From Nemertoderma westbladi (Eukaryota > Xenacoelomorpha > Nemertodermatida > Nemertodermatidae): DNA of 64,000 nt. The stretch lies in assembly GCA_032718475.1 (NCBI GenBank), contig JAUCBJ010004177.1:1-64000 (forward strand). The letters are read 5' to 3'. Positions 46,893 to 56,570 of the stretch are shown piece after piece. Positions within the stretch are counted from its first letter, which is position 1. Every line of letters starts with the position of its first letter. The notes beneath the pieces were generated by a model, which did not search any database, was not told the DNA's origin, and saw nothing but the letters and a program-made list of their open reading frames with translations. Made by a program: the position numbers and the translations under genes.

Positions 46893-47415
46893 CTAGCTAG
46901 CCTGACTGGGGAGGGTGCCAAGAACTGCTACTGCATTCCCTCGGATGGTGGCTATTGAAAGGCGTTGAAACAGGTATGCAGTGGAACGGGGTTCCCCTGT
47001 CCGATTGCTGATCCTGTGCCCTATTTCGCGAAGTGTTTCAGTACCTTCGACTCCTAATGGTCCCAGGGTTTCTGTCACAATGGTACGGAATATAGTCGTG
47101 TTGCAGGGCGGCATACTTAGTGCCTTTGGTTGATTCGGCGATGGTTGCTGCTGTTCCAGCTTCCTGGGATGTGGCTGGTAGATACGTTTGGGCCAACGTA
47201 TCACGACATGTTTAGTCCCACACTAGTGGGCGGCCTGAAGACCAGGGGCCCAATGTCACTCCATCTGGTTTCTTGCCATCTATGGCTAGGCCGCGCGGCT
47301 CTAATGTGGAGGAATCGCCGACTCCTATGCGTAGCTCATCGTCGTTGAGCCTAAGTCCTAGCTCTGATACTGGGAGTGCCTGCAGCCAGTCGCCAGAATG
47401 ATCCGCACTAATCAC
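46893..47415 (-). pseudogene. RT-associated PD-(D/E)XK-like domain, degraded
   Basis: Two minus-strand frames, 47212-47415 then 46893-47204. The first has HSGDWLQALPVSELGLRLND then DGKKPDGVTLGPWSSGRPLV and WD, the PD...WD pattern of a PD-(D/E)XK nuclease; the usual cysteine-rich segment between them is deleted. The second has ETLGPLGVEGTETLREIGHR then TAYLFQRLSIATIRGNAVAV, the C-terminal end usual for this RT-associated protein. At least one frameshift near 47205 joins them. Same broad family as 12944-13546. Confidence 0.7.
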
Positions 47416-47659
47416 TTTATGTAAAGGACTACCATTTCTCTCTTAGCAGGGCAGTAACACAATAATTGGGGAATGGCATAAGATTCTTCCCTGTAGTGTA
47501 TTTACTGGATAAGCAATATATATATGCACAATACATTTACTGTATGACATTATGATGGATTGCACAACCATGTGATCCTTCCTTGGTATGGCCGCTGGGC
47601 CCTATTGCTACCTTGACCTTTCTAAATGAATTGTAGTTCACTTTTTAATGCAACTTTAA

Positions 47660-47820
47660 TGAATGATTTTGTAATAAGTTGTTCAGAAATGGTAAAAATG
47701 AGAAAGTTCGTCACTGGGGGTTGAACCAGCGCTATAAATGTACGTATAGCACTGGATCAACCCCGTTGATGCGCTTTCTCATTTTTTCCATTTCTGAACA
47801 ATGTATTACAAAATCAATGA
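47660..47820. mobile_element. 160-bp single-hairpin element
   Basis: Outer arms 47660-47706 and 47774-47820 pair almost fully (GATTTTGTAATA, then GTTCAGAAATGG, then AATGAGAAAG and complements). The inner segment also pairs (GGGTTGAACCAG with CTGGATCAACCC, then GCTATA with TATAGC). The whole unit is thus one long imperfect hairpin with a short loop. A half copy sits at 42127-42166. It is a small MITE or a hairpin transcript source; no evidence of expression. Confidence 0.75.
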
Positions 47821-47989
47821 TCTTTCTAGATATCAGTACCATCCTTCTTTGTAGGGTGATAATTACTACCATTGTATGGCTGATGGCTAATAAGGCAATA
47901 AATTTGTAACATTATTGAGGACTGTCAAAATTTTATCTTCTTGGAGTTAACAAAAGTCCTACACTAAAAGCATCCTGTTGTAATTAGCT

Positions 47990-48960
47990 GAGGACCAGTT
48001 GGTCTCCCTCTAGTGATTGTGAGAGTTATCTTAGAGTCATCAGCAAAGAATAGATCAGTTAGGTAAGAGGCTGGATTTACTTGGCTTTGTTAGAATTCTG
48101 AAGCCAATAGGTGGTGTTAACATCACCGCACCATCATTATGAAGATCTAAGGACATGCATAGAGCACAGTCAACCAAATTTCTGAATAATAATGGTGCAA
48201 GTATGTTACCCTGGGGGACTCCCCATAAAATTTAAAATGGATCTGTGTCACCATCAATGGTAGAGACAAATGTTGTTGAACCATCTTATAGTGATCTGAT
48301 TGCTTCAAAAATTTCATCAGGAATTCCATATAATGAAAGTATGCTGAACATACATGAGCCTTGGAGAAGTCAACAAAGGTAACAGACAGATGTCTGTCTT
48401 TTTTTTTTATTTTTCTAAGGGCCAGAATGTGCCCCTTGGTCCTACGACCTTTAAGAAACCCATTCTGATTTTCACATTGCAGTCTCTCAATGGGATCCCT
48501 GATGCGATTCAATATAATTCTATTGGATAGCTTTGCAGCAAACGAGATTCCCTGAAAAGATCCATAGTGTTAAGTTAAGTTGCTCTTCTTGGGGACTGGC
48601 ACCAACTTTTCATCACTTATAGGACTCTTTATTATGTATATTATGTCTAATATGTTGGGGTAACTGAGCTCTAAACACTGGTATTTGGTATGTTGTTCCT
48701 GAGGGAACAACATCCACACCACTGGCACAATAATAGGTTTTAATGCTCTTTGCAACAGTCTTGATTTCAGTATAGATGTCACCAATGGGGATATCTGTGA
48801 GCACAGTTTCATACACACGATGTACCACAAAGTTATCTGGCAATAGCATGTCATTGTGTAGGAGCTTCTCAAAGATTGTCATCCAACCATTGAGTAATTC
48901 AGCTGGAGATTTCCCCTTAACCTTGGTGGTTGGCTTTTCCTCCTATTCAACAGGTTCATT
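47990..48960 (-). pseudogene. LINE reverse-transcriptase remnant
   Basis: Several broken minus-strand frames in co-linear order: ASGVDVVPSGT (48613-48882), KLVPVPKKSNL (48570-48872), QCENQNGFLKGRRTKGHILA and TFVDFSKAH (48147-48512), then FFADDSKITLT near 48040. These are reverse-transcriptase blocks including both catalytic regions. The frame breaks and the changed KAFDS motif (KAHVCS) mark it as dead. Confidence 0.8.
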
Positions 48961-49136
48961 GATTGCCATTGGTACTTCCGAATTATGTGTTCTATCCAGG
49001 GGGCGTTTTTCCTGTTTCTGTTTCGATTTCATTTTACCCATATCAGGTCAGTTCTTAGGTCAAAATTGAATTGAGGAACTTGGATAATACTTCCAAGTTT
49101 AAATTTTTCACTTTAAATTTTTTTAATAAGCGATTT

Positions 49137-50739
49137 AAAATAGTGTCTTTTGCGAAATTGCACATCTCCTATCATCGCCATTCTTCACATTAACCTCGCT
49201 TATAGATATTATTAAAAAGCTTGCGTTCCAAGTATTCCAAATATGTAACAATATCTGAATTTCGTTGAGAAACAACTGAGATGTAGGCGTTCAAAGATTG
49301 CAAGAATTATCGTTCGCTGCAGGCCATTTATTCTATTCAATAAATACACAATATTCTGGAACAATTTGTTTATGTGTTTTTGTATACCACGACGCCTGTG
49401 CTTGCCCCTGAGTACTCCATGGCGTTAAAGAGGCTGGCCGACAGGTTAACCACGAAATGGGCAAAGCCTTACAGCTGTGTCATGGGATGGGTGAGGGCGC
49501 GCCTCTCGTTTGGGGTCCTGAGGGCAACTTGTGCCTGCTTAAGGGGGGCGGGAGTACACCATTTTTGGACAATTCTTCGATTTATCACTCTCAGCGTTTC
49601 AAAATTGTTTGATTTTGACTAAAATTTGGCATATAGGTGCCTAAGATGCTATTCTACATGATAAGTCAGAAAAAAATAATTTTTCGTTATTTAATATTAG
49701 TTAATACTAGTTAACAATAAAAAAAACTTGGTTTCGCTTAAAACCCTAAGGCTTTTACAGTTTTGAATCTAATCACATGAAAGTTTTCTTATATGATAGA
49801 TCAAAGATGGGGCCACATAACTATCAGGCGAAATTTTGTGAAAATAATTCTGCACCGCTAGGTGGCGCTGCAAATTTATGCGAATTTTTAGGTTTGTTGT
49901 AAATAGTATTAAATTTTATTAACAACAAATTCCGAAAAGTTGTCTGATACTATTGTGCATGGTGGCTATCTAGACACCCACAGAAAGTTTCAGAGTAATT
50001 ACTCAAAAATTGTAGAAGTAGTAGGGTTTTGAAGTTGACAATTTCATAAAAAAAAATATTTGGAGATAATCGACATTTCATTATACATATTAATAGTAAT
50101 TTCAATAGGATTCCCTAAATGGAAATTTTTATAACTTGAAAACTAAAAGAACTATTAAATAGCGGTTCTCAGATTTGGAAACACCATTCAATGGTGCATT
50201 ATAATAGCCATAAAAAAAATGTCGACATAATTTGGACAAAAATGGTGTTTGAATGGATTGGTTGAATGGATTTTGTTTGCAATTCTACATCAGGTCGCGA
50301 TTTGTTTATGTATGGTTAGCTACGCAATATAGATATTGTATAGGCATACCGCTGTTGCCTACCAACTCATAAAATAAATAACACGTTCTAGAATTTTCTG
50401 TATTTATTAAATAGAGTAAATGGCATCTATCGAACTATAATTCTTGCAATCTTTGAACGCCTATTTCTCAGCTGTTTCTAAACGAAATTCAGATATTGTT
50501 ACATATTTGGAATCCTCGGAGTTGGAACGCAAGCTTTTTAATGATATCTATAAAGCGAGGTTAATGTGAAGAATGGCGATGATAGGATATGTGCAATTTC
50601 GCAAAAGATACTTTTTTAAAACGCTTATAAAAAAAATTTAAAGGAGAAATCGAAAATTCCGGCATCATGGTAACAACCACGGTGAGTTGAACTAGTTGTG
50701 TTTCAAATTTCAAGCAATATGATAAAGATGTGTAGAACT

Positions 50740-50771
<32 letters not shown>

Positions 50772-50830
50772 GGTCCTTGTCATCAGAAAATGACACTATA
50801 TTATGGGTCATGGTGTATATGCTGGGCTAG
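49137..50830. mobile_element. Foldback element, copy B (with inserted retroelement)
   Basis: Left arm 49137-49375 and right arm 50312-50617 are inverted copies (TGCGAAATTGCACATCTCCT and complement; GGCGTTCAAAGATTGCAAGA and complement). The right side to 50830 matches copy A, including a run of about 22 G at 50750 and GTCATCAGAAAATGACACTA. A 924-bp retroelement piece sits in the loop. This copy's arms extend about 100 bp further out than those of copy A. Confidence 0.8.
49376..50299 (+). mobile_element. 5'-truncated retroelement with RT-associated domain
   Basis: Flanked by the 12-bp duplication ATTTGTTTATGT (49364-49375 and 50300-50311). Near its 5' end codons read MALKRLADRLTTKWAKPYSC then VMGWVRARLSFGVLRATCAC and LRG (49421-49550), the very C-terminus of the same RT-associated protein family as 12944-13546. 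About 700 bp of 3' noncoding DNA follows. The 5' truncation plus target duplication suggest LINE-like target-primed insertion. No catalytic residues here. Confidence 0.65.
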
Positions 50831-51496
50831 GTCAGGTCATTTCATCATGCCAGCCGATTGTAATAGTAGTAGTAGTAGTATATAATGCTGTAATCTCATT
50901 CTGCGAGCACTTGGTTGTTGCCTGTGCAATAATATAGTGATATTCTAAAATTTACAGAAGTCATTGAATTGTTCTATCATGGTCTGAAGCTTGTTAAGAA
51001 TATAATGACAGGCAAAAAAGGTAGAGAAATACAAGCATCTATAGTTGAATGTGTGTTAATTTATTGTTTGGCACTTTCTACTATCTCAGTCTCAGAGGAT
51101 ATCAAACATAGAATATAGCTTATCTAATATATTAACCAAATTTTAATAATTGTTAATATATTTTAACCAAAATTTATGTTTACTAATAGTTATAATGTTT
51201 ACAGTTTCAAGGCAGAAAACCTGTACTCAGAGGAAGCTATTGACATTGACAAAGTGAAAAAGATAAGGCAATAGAAAAAATGATGAAGAGTGTGGGGTTT
51301 CTGACCAATGCCGACATCACTTTCTGATGCAATGTTAATTGTTGTGGAACTATCAATCTGAGAAGGAAGCAGTGCTGACAGTCCTAGTAAGGTTAAAGTT
51401 AAGTATATTTCTATGGGCAGAAAATGTTTATTATACTATTGATAAAGAATGTAAGCAGTCTGAAAAGTCTCAACTGAAAATTGAGTTCTGGAGGTG
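50831..51496. other. Spacer with a LINE-type (TAG)n tail
   Basis: CATGCCAGCCGATTGTAATA followed by TAG repeats (50858-50881) resembles the 3' tails of the RTE-like LINEs, perhaps a very short truncated copy. The rest is AT-rich without a supported gene. Confidence 0.4.
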
Positions 51497-51506
51497 GGTT
51501 TTCCCC

Positions 51507-52554
51507 AAGGTGTACTAAATACATGTCATGCAGCGAGCGGATTCCTGAAATTAGCGTGGGCCGATCGTTTCCCTATTTTATGACACTATTTTCATAACAT
51601 TTTCTTAGAAACCTCTCTTATGCAACTTTAGTTAGGTGGATATGATAACTAGGGTTCATAGAAATTTAATAAAATGTCTTTCTGGAATTTGTATCTTGTA
51701 GTTGCCAAGGTAACCGGGTGCAAAGTTCAAATTTCGAGCGCCTGTAATTCAAGACAACAAGGGATTCTGTTCTTGAGATTTGGTATATGAGTAAAGGGAA
51801 TAAAAGTCTATCAAAATATTTTACATTTAAATTTTTTTTCAATCCCGTTTCCATGGTGACGGGAATTAGGATAACTTCAAATTATGACCACCAGATAAAA
51901 ATTGGGCTACTATTTACTACTTATATAATTTTTAACAAATATGCCTGGTGATTGTACTTTATTTCTAATAATTTCTAACCGAAATTTAATATTCTGGAAT
52001 GTCAAAATCATGCTATCACAGGTCTTGCTCTCTGATTGGACAATTAAGTTTATTGGCAAATATTGACTTTTAGAAATATGATTCTCAATTGACGAATTAT
52101 AAAATAAAAATGTTGGCAATTTTAACTTATTATTTAGACTGACAAACCGAATAAAAATGGTGTTTTATAAAATTCGTAGACAAATTTTTCATTATACTTA
52201 TTTCCATGGCAACGGGAATGTAAACAAATTCAAATGTAAAATATTTTGATAGACTTTTATTCCCTTTAATCACCTACCAAATTTCAAGGGAAGAATCCAT
52301 TGTCGCCTTGAAATAAAGGCGCGCAAAGTTGGAAATTTGCACCCGGTTACCTTGGCAACTACAAGATAAAAAATTCCAGAAAGGCATTTTATTACATTTC
52401 TATGAACCCTAGTCATAATATCCACCTAACAAAAGTAGCATAAAATACGTTTCTGAGGAAATAATATGAAAATAGTGCCATAAATAGGGAAAGGATCGGC
52501 CCACGCTAATTTCAGCAATCCGCTCGCTGCATGACCTGTTATTTAGTACACCTT
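51507..52554. mobile_element. Long-terminal-inverted-repeat transposon (MULE-like), non-autonomous
   Basis: 1048 bp. The ends are inverted copies for about 385 bp: 51507-51890 and 52170-52554, starting AAGGTGTACTAAATA and including CATGCAGCGAGCGG and TTGCCAAGGTAACCGGGTGC. It is flanked by the 10-bp duplication GGTTTTCCCC (51497-51506 and 52555-52564). Long inverted repeats and 9-11-bp duplications are typical of Mutator-like elements, so I favour that group. The 280-bp centre encodes nothing recognisable. Confidence 0.8.
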
Positions 52555-52614
52555 GGTTTTCCCCCACTGTCACAGGATTCTTTCATTTCTGATGTTAACT
52601 AATAGCTGCATAAT

Positions 52615-53153
52615 TGTTAGCTTATTCAATCCCGCCAACACCCCATAAAGTTATTAGCCGATAAGCAATATTGGGAGCCGCGAGATTGGGTAATTAACCA
52701 ACTCGCGCCATCCCAATAAGAATGGGAAGGAAGCACACAATAGAGGGTCAGGGGCCAAACCCCTAACCCAGAGGAGAACAGGTGGAGTGAACGGGAATAC
52801 TCCACGGGGCGCCAACAAGGGTATTAACCAATCAGAGGGGGGAATGGCATCGATTGAGTAGCAGTAAGGCCACCATGCAATATAACCAATAACCTATTAA
52901 TCAGTGATTCAGTTATACTCAGTGCAGCAGTGCTAGCGTAGGGTACAGCCAATTAGTTTAGTTAGGGGATCACGGGACTTTAGTTACCGTATCCCGCCTT
53001 GTACACATTCACAACATATCTATATCTTATAACCTCCTATTATACACCGAACTTCAGAACTCAATTATCTTTACTTCACCCTTACACACGGCGGGGACGC
53101 GTGGACTAAATACCACACCGGATAAATCGGGATCCCTCCTGGATCCCGTCACA
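52615..53153 (+). repeat. 5' LTR
   Basis: 539 bp, TGTTAGC...GTCACA. It should contain the promoter; AT-rich TATCTATATCTTATAA at about 53020-53036 is a possible core element. The first ~420 bp matches the 3' LTR apart from two single-base indels; nine of about eleven differences are in the last ~120 bp. The following bases (GTAACTAAAACCGAGC) should be the primer-binding site, but I could not match a tRNA. Confidence 0.93.
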
Positions 53154-53232
53154 GTAACTAAAACCGAGCTGCCGCCCTAGTTAAACTCAAAGAACTCCAC
53201 CCTAGCTAGTCGAACTCCACCGAGCAGACGAG

Positions 53233-55563
53233 ATGAGTGAATCGGGCGAGACACCGCGGACCCCGGACGAAGATCAAACGATCCGCGAGGCCGCGACCAG
53301 GCGGTATAGGCCCACGACGCCGGAGCCATCGGTAACGGGCGACCCGGAAGTCCAAGACGAGGGGGACCGTCTGGAATCAGAACCCGAGTTGAGAGGAGAG
53401 GGACTCGAGCCGGAGGATAAAGAGAGCGAGATGGAGGGAGATGGAGGCGAGTCGACACGAGAGGGAGAACGGCGCGCCGATGTCGCCGGCCAGCTACCGG
53501 CCGAGGGCGACGGGCGGCCCACCGAAACGGCGACGGTGGGGCCGACGGTGCGACGCCGGACGCGAAGAGACGGAGGAGAGATCGGTACCGATGTCGCCGG
53601 CCAGCTACAGGCCGAGGGCGACGGACGGCCCACCGGAACGGCGACGGTGGAGCCGCCGGTACGACGTCGAACCCGGAGGGACGGAGGAGAGGTCGGCGAC
53701 GAGGACGTCGGGGTTTCTGAGCGACTTCGACGGGCCTACAACGCGACCCGGAAGCTGATAAACGACGCCAAGAAGGAAGGGGCGAAGGTAGACGAGGTGA
53801 GACTGAGAAAGCGACTAGGTGAGTCGGATAAACACTTAAATTACCTAATACGTTTTGAGCAGAGAAAACTGGCCGGGGAGAGAGCAAAAAGGATAGCCGG
53901 CGAACTGTTTGAACTATGGGAGTGTGGGAGTATGGGACCTAGCGTAGCGCCAGTGTACATAGGGCCATACTTGGTCGATGCCCGGGGAGTGAAACCAGTG
54001 GGTTGGAAGGGACCTGAGGAGGGCGAATCCGAGGCTAACACCGAGGATTCGGCCTCGTCGCTCGGAGAAAGCTCCGAAAAGGGGGAGAAAGCTAGTAGGT
54101 CGGGAAGGCGGGGGAAGTCCGTCGTAACCGATAAGTCTGCTACATCCTCCGCGAAAGAAAGAGCGGTGAGAAAAATAGGGGCCACATACCGTCTCAGCAT
54201 GGCAGAGCAAGGTCAGAGAGAAATGAAGGAACGGCTAGAGGAGGGAAGAGTGCGGTTAGAGAGGGAAACGGTATTGCTTAGAGAAACCGGAGAAAGGGCC
54301 GAAAGGGCTTTGAAAAGCCTAAGGGAGTATGATGAGATAGAGGAAAGGGAGTGTAGGGAGCGTGAAGCGAGAGAGGAAAAGGAACGCGAGGAGCGTGAAG
54401 CGAGAGAGGAAAAGGAACGCGAGGAGCGTGAGGCGAGAATGGAAAAGGAACGCAAGGAGCGTGAGGCGGAACGCAAGGAGCGTGAGGCGGGAATGGAAAA
54501 GGAACGCAAGGAGCGTGAGGCGGGAAAGGAAAAGGAACGCAAGGAGCGTGAGGCGAGAAAGGAAGAGGAACGTAAAGAGCGTGGGGCGAGACGAAGGGAG
54601 AGCATTAAGAGTGCCGCAGACTCGGCCATCAAGGACACCCAGGAGCGTGAGGGGATAGTGGCAAAGGGTGAAAGGGAGCGTAGGGAATTAAAGGAACGGC
54701 AGAGTGAGTATGCGAAAAGTATAATTAGAGGGACGCACGAGTTAGAATACGTGCAAGTGGGACCGCCATCTGAAAGAGGGGCCGGTTCGAGTATTTTTGA
54801 GGAGCCGAGGGCCGTAGACGTATTTGTTAATACTCCACTGACAGGGACCGCACGACAGACTCAAGACTGGTGCGACCGTACGAGCGGGGGGGGTAATAAT
54901 AATAATAATGGTACAGTAGACGTTGTTGATATTAATAGTACCGTATGGGATAACGCTAATCAAACCTTTATTACAGGAAATACTTTGCCTGGTGATAGTA
55001 ATTTAAATTCAAATCAGAACAATCCCAGTGTTAATGTAGAAAATAATCCTAATATTGATGTAGTTACGCAAAATAATTCAAATAATCAAAATAATAACTC
55101 GAATTCGGACCTACAAAATAACTTAAATAACGCAATTACACAGAATAATTCGAATAATTCAAATAATGATCTTAGCCCGAATTTACAAAATAATTCAGAT
55201 AACGTAGTCGCGCAGAATAATACAAATGATTTTGTTTCAAATGAGCAAATTAATTCCGTTTCCAATATGGGTGCTATTAGTGTAGACACGTCGGGCCTAC
55301 GTAACCAGGGAGCAGAGGGCCTGGTAGGCCACGTAGTTAGTAGACAGGGAGCAGAGGGCCTGGTAGGCCGCGTAGTTGGTAGGCAGGGAGTAGAGGGCCT
55401 GGAAGGCCACGCAATAGCAGAGGGAGAGGCGGGGGTGAACAGACCCGACCGTGGTAGGGTTGATGTGTCGACTAGAGAGGTATATAATAGCGGGGAGAGA
55501 GGTAGCGAAGTTAGATGTAGCGAGTGGGGGGGGGGCTACGAGGGCCCCACAACAGAGAGTTAG
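53233..55563 (+). CDS. Leader protein: disordered, coiled-coil and Asn-rich (LTR element ORF1)
   Basis: 776 codons, first long frame after the 5' LTR. Residues 1-165 are acidic/Pro-rich and include two tandem ~39-residue repeats (DVAGQLPAEGDGRPTETATV and relative). Residues 165-270 (VSERLRRAYNATRKLINDAK, then LFELWECGSMGPSVAPVYIG) are the only segment likely to fold. Residues 320-500 form a long charged coiled coil with ~10-residue EREEREAREEK repeats. Residues 555-680 are Asn-rich and low-complexity. Residues 690-730 hold three copies of QGAEGLVGHVV-like repeats. I know no family. The frame ends soon after a G10 run at 55526-55535, where the next frame takes over, so it is probably the N-terminal part of one long Gag-type polyprotein. 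Confidence 0.75.
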   Translation: MSESGETPRTPDEDQTIREAATRRYRPTTPEPSVTGDPEVQDEGDRLESEPELRGEGLEPEDKESEMEGDGGESTREGERRADVAGQLPAEGDGRPTETATVGPTVRRRTRRDGGEIGTDVAGQLQAEGDGRPTGTATVEPPVRRRTRRDGGEVGDEDVGVSERLRRAYNATRKLINDAKKEGAKVDEVRLRKRLGESDKHLNYLIRFEQRKLAGERAKRIAGELFELWECGSMGPSVAPVYIGPYLVDARGVKPVGWKGPEEGESEANTEDSASSLGESSEKGEKASRSGRRGKSVVTDKSATSSAKERAVRKIGATYRLSMAEQGQREMKERLEEGRVRLERETVLLRETGERAERALKSLREYDEIEERECREREAREEKEREEREAREEKEREEREARMEKERKEREAERKEREAGMEKERKEREAGKEKERKEREARKEEERKERGARRRESIKSAADSAIKDTQEREGIVAKGERERRELKERQSEYAKSIIRGTHELEYVQVGPPSERGAGSSIFEEPRAVDVFVNTPLTGTARQTQDWCDRTSGGGNNNNNGTVDVVDINSTVWDNANQTFITGNTLPGDSNLNSNQNNPSVNVENNPNIDVVTQNNSNNQNNNSNSDLQNNLNNAITQNNSNNSNNDLSPNLQNNSDNVVAQNNTNDFVSNEQINSVSNMGAISVDTSGLRNQGAEGLVGHVVSRQGAEGLVGRVVGRQGVEGLEGHAIAEGEAGVNRPDRGRVDVSTREVYNSGERGSEVRCSEWGGGYEGPTTES

Positions 55564-56458
55564 CGGCGAGAGGGGGGGGGCAGAGAATGTCCCACAGCCG
55601 TCAGCGGACAATGCGAGGGCCGAACAAGGTAAACCGCAACAACCGGCGACGGAGAGTAATAGGGGGACTGCGAGTATCCCTGGCGACGTGCGATCGAGCA
55701 GAGAAGGACAGGTTGACGTCGCGGGAGGGCAGACGGAGCGTCGAGCCCGATCAGAGGAGGAAAGAAGAACAGTGGGGTTTAACCGGGAGGTCGACGAGAG
55801 ATCTCGTGAGCGGGAATATTCCACTGATAGGAGAAGAGAGGAGGACAGTAGTAGAAGTATCGCCGCAAACGATAGAAGAGCGAGGACGGACAGCGAGCCG
55901 TCGGTAGTCGAGATGAGAACGGAGAGTCAATGGGGTCGGACTCCGGGAGATTGCCGTCGCCCCGGAGGGATGCGATCCGGTGAGACGCATTACACGCCGA
56001 GAGAGGGGTACGCGATGTACCGGTACGAAGATGAAAACAGTGGAGAGGGGGGTCGAAGAGAAACTTTCCGACGGAATATACCTACCGATCGAGAATACGG
56101 TAGCCGCGGGGAGGATTATTCGAGAAGAATAAACTTCGATCCCGAACAACACATGCAGACTGTAGGGCATACTGTAGGTCTTACTGCACATATCGTAGGC
56201 CATACTGAGAGAGGCAATGTAGGCGATAGGATAGCGCGGACAACGGGATTAAACCCGGAAGTCGCGGAATACATACCGGCGAGTAGGCCAGAAGCTGATA
56301 GGCCTATACCGGTACCAGCACAGCAGTATGACTACAGCATGCAGGGACATAACATACACCCAGGGGAGGGGGGAATTATTGCGGATAGGTGTATGGGCCC
56401 CAACATATTAACATCAACCCCAGTACCAGACATACCGGTGGGGGGGGGGACAGGGTGA
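55451..56458 (+). CDS. Arg/Glu-rich linker region (LTR element ORF2, +1 relative to ORF1)
   Basis: 335 codons, meaningful from about 55527 where it takes over from ORF1 in the +1 frame at a G10 run. The product is low-complexity, rich in Arg, Glu, Ser and Gly, with VGHTVGLTAHIVGHTERG near residue 245. It ends with DIPVGGG at a second G10 run (56440-56449), after which the next frame is open. No domain recognised. It likely connects the leader and the Gag-protease region rather than starting with its own ATG. Confidence 0.6.
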   Translation: MVGLMCRLERYIIAGREVAKLDVASGGGATRAPQQRVSGERGGAENVPQPSADNARAEQGKPQQPATESNRGTASIPGDVRSSREGQVDVAGGQTERRARSEEERRTVGFNREVDERSREREYSTDRRREEDSSRSIAANDRRARTDSEPSVVEMRTESQWGRTPGDCRRPGGMRSGETHYTPREGYAMYRYEDENSGEGGRRETFRRNIPTDREYGSRGEDYSRRINFDPEQHMQTVGHTVGLTAHIVGHTERGNVGDRIARTTGLNPEVAEYIPASRPEADRPIPVPAQQYDYSMQGHNIHPGEGGIIADRCMGPNILTSTPVPDIPVGGGTG

Positions 56459-56570
56459 CATTCCCCCATCACAATATCAACAATATACCCCGACAGGAAC
56501 AAGAACAACGAGACCCCTAGATGAAAACAGGTCGTGTGATACAGACATATGGAGGGGGCCGCTACCCCCG

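Noticed and set aside
47705-47770. A tRNA-derived SINE (GGGGTTGAACC resembles a B box)
   Set aside because: The match arises from the hairpin's inner arm, and no A box or cloverleaf could be drawn.
53177-54638. Minus-strand genes opposite the LTR element ORF1 (for example 53177-53887 and 54213-54638)
   Set aside because: They are mirror frames of GC-rich, codon-biased low-complexity sequence (Arg/Pro/Ser-rich) and match nothing.
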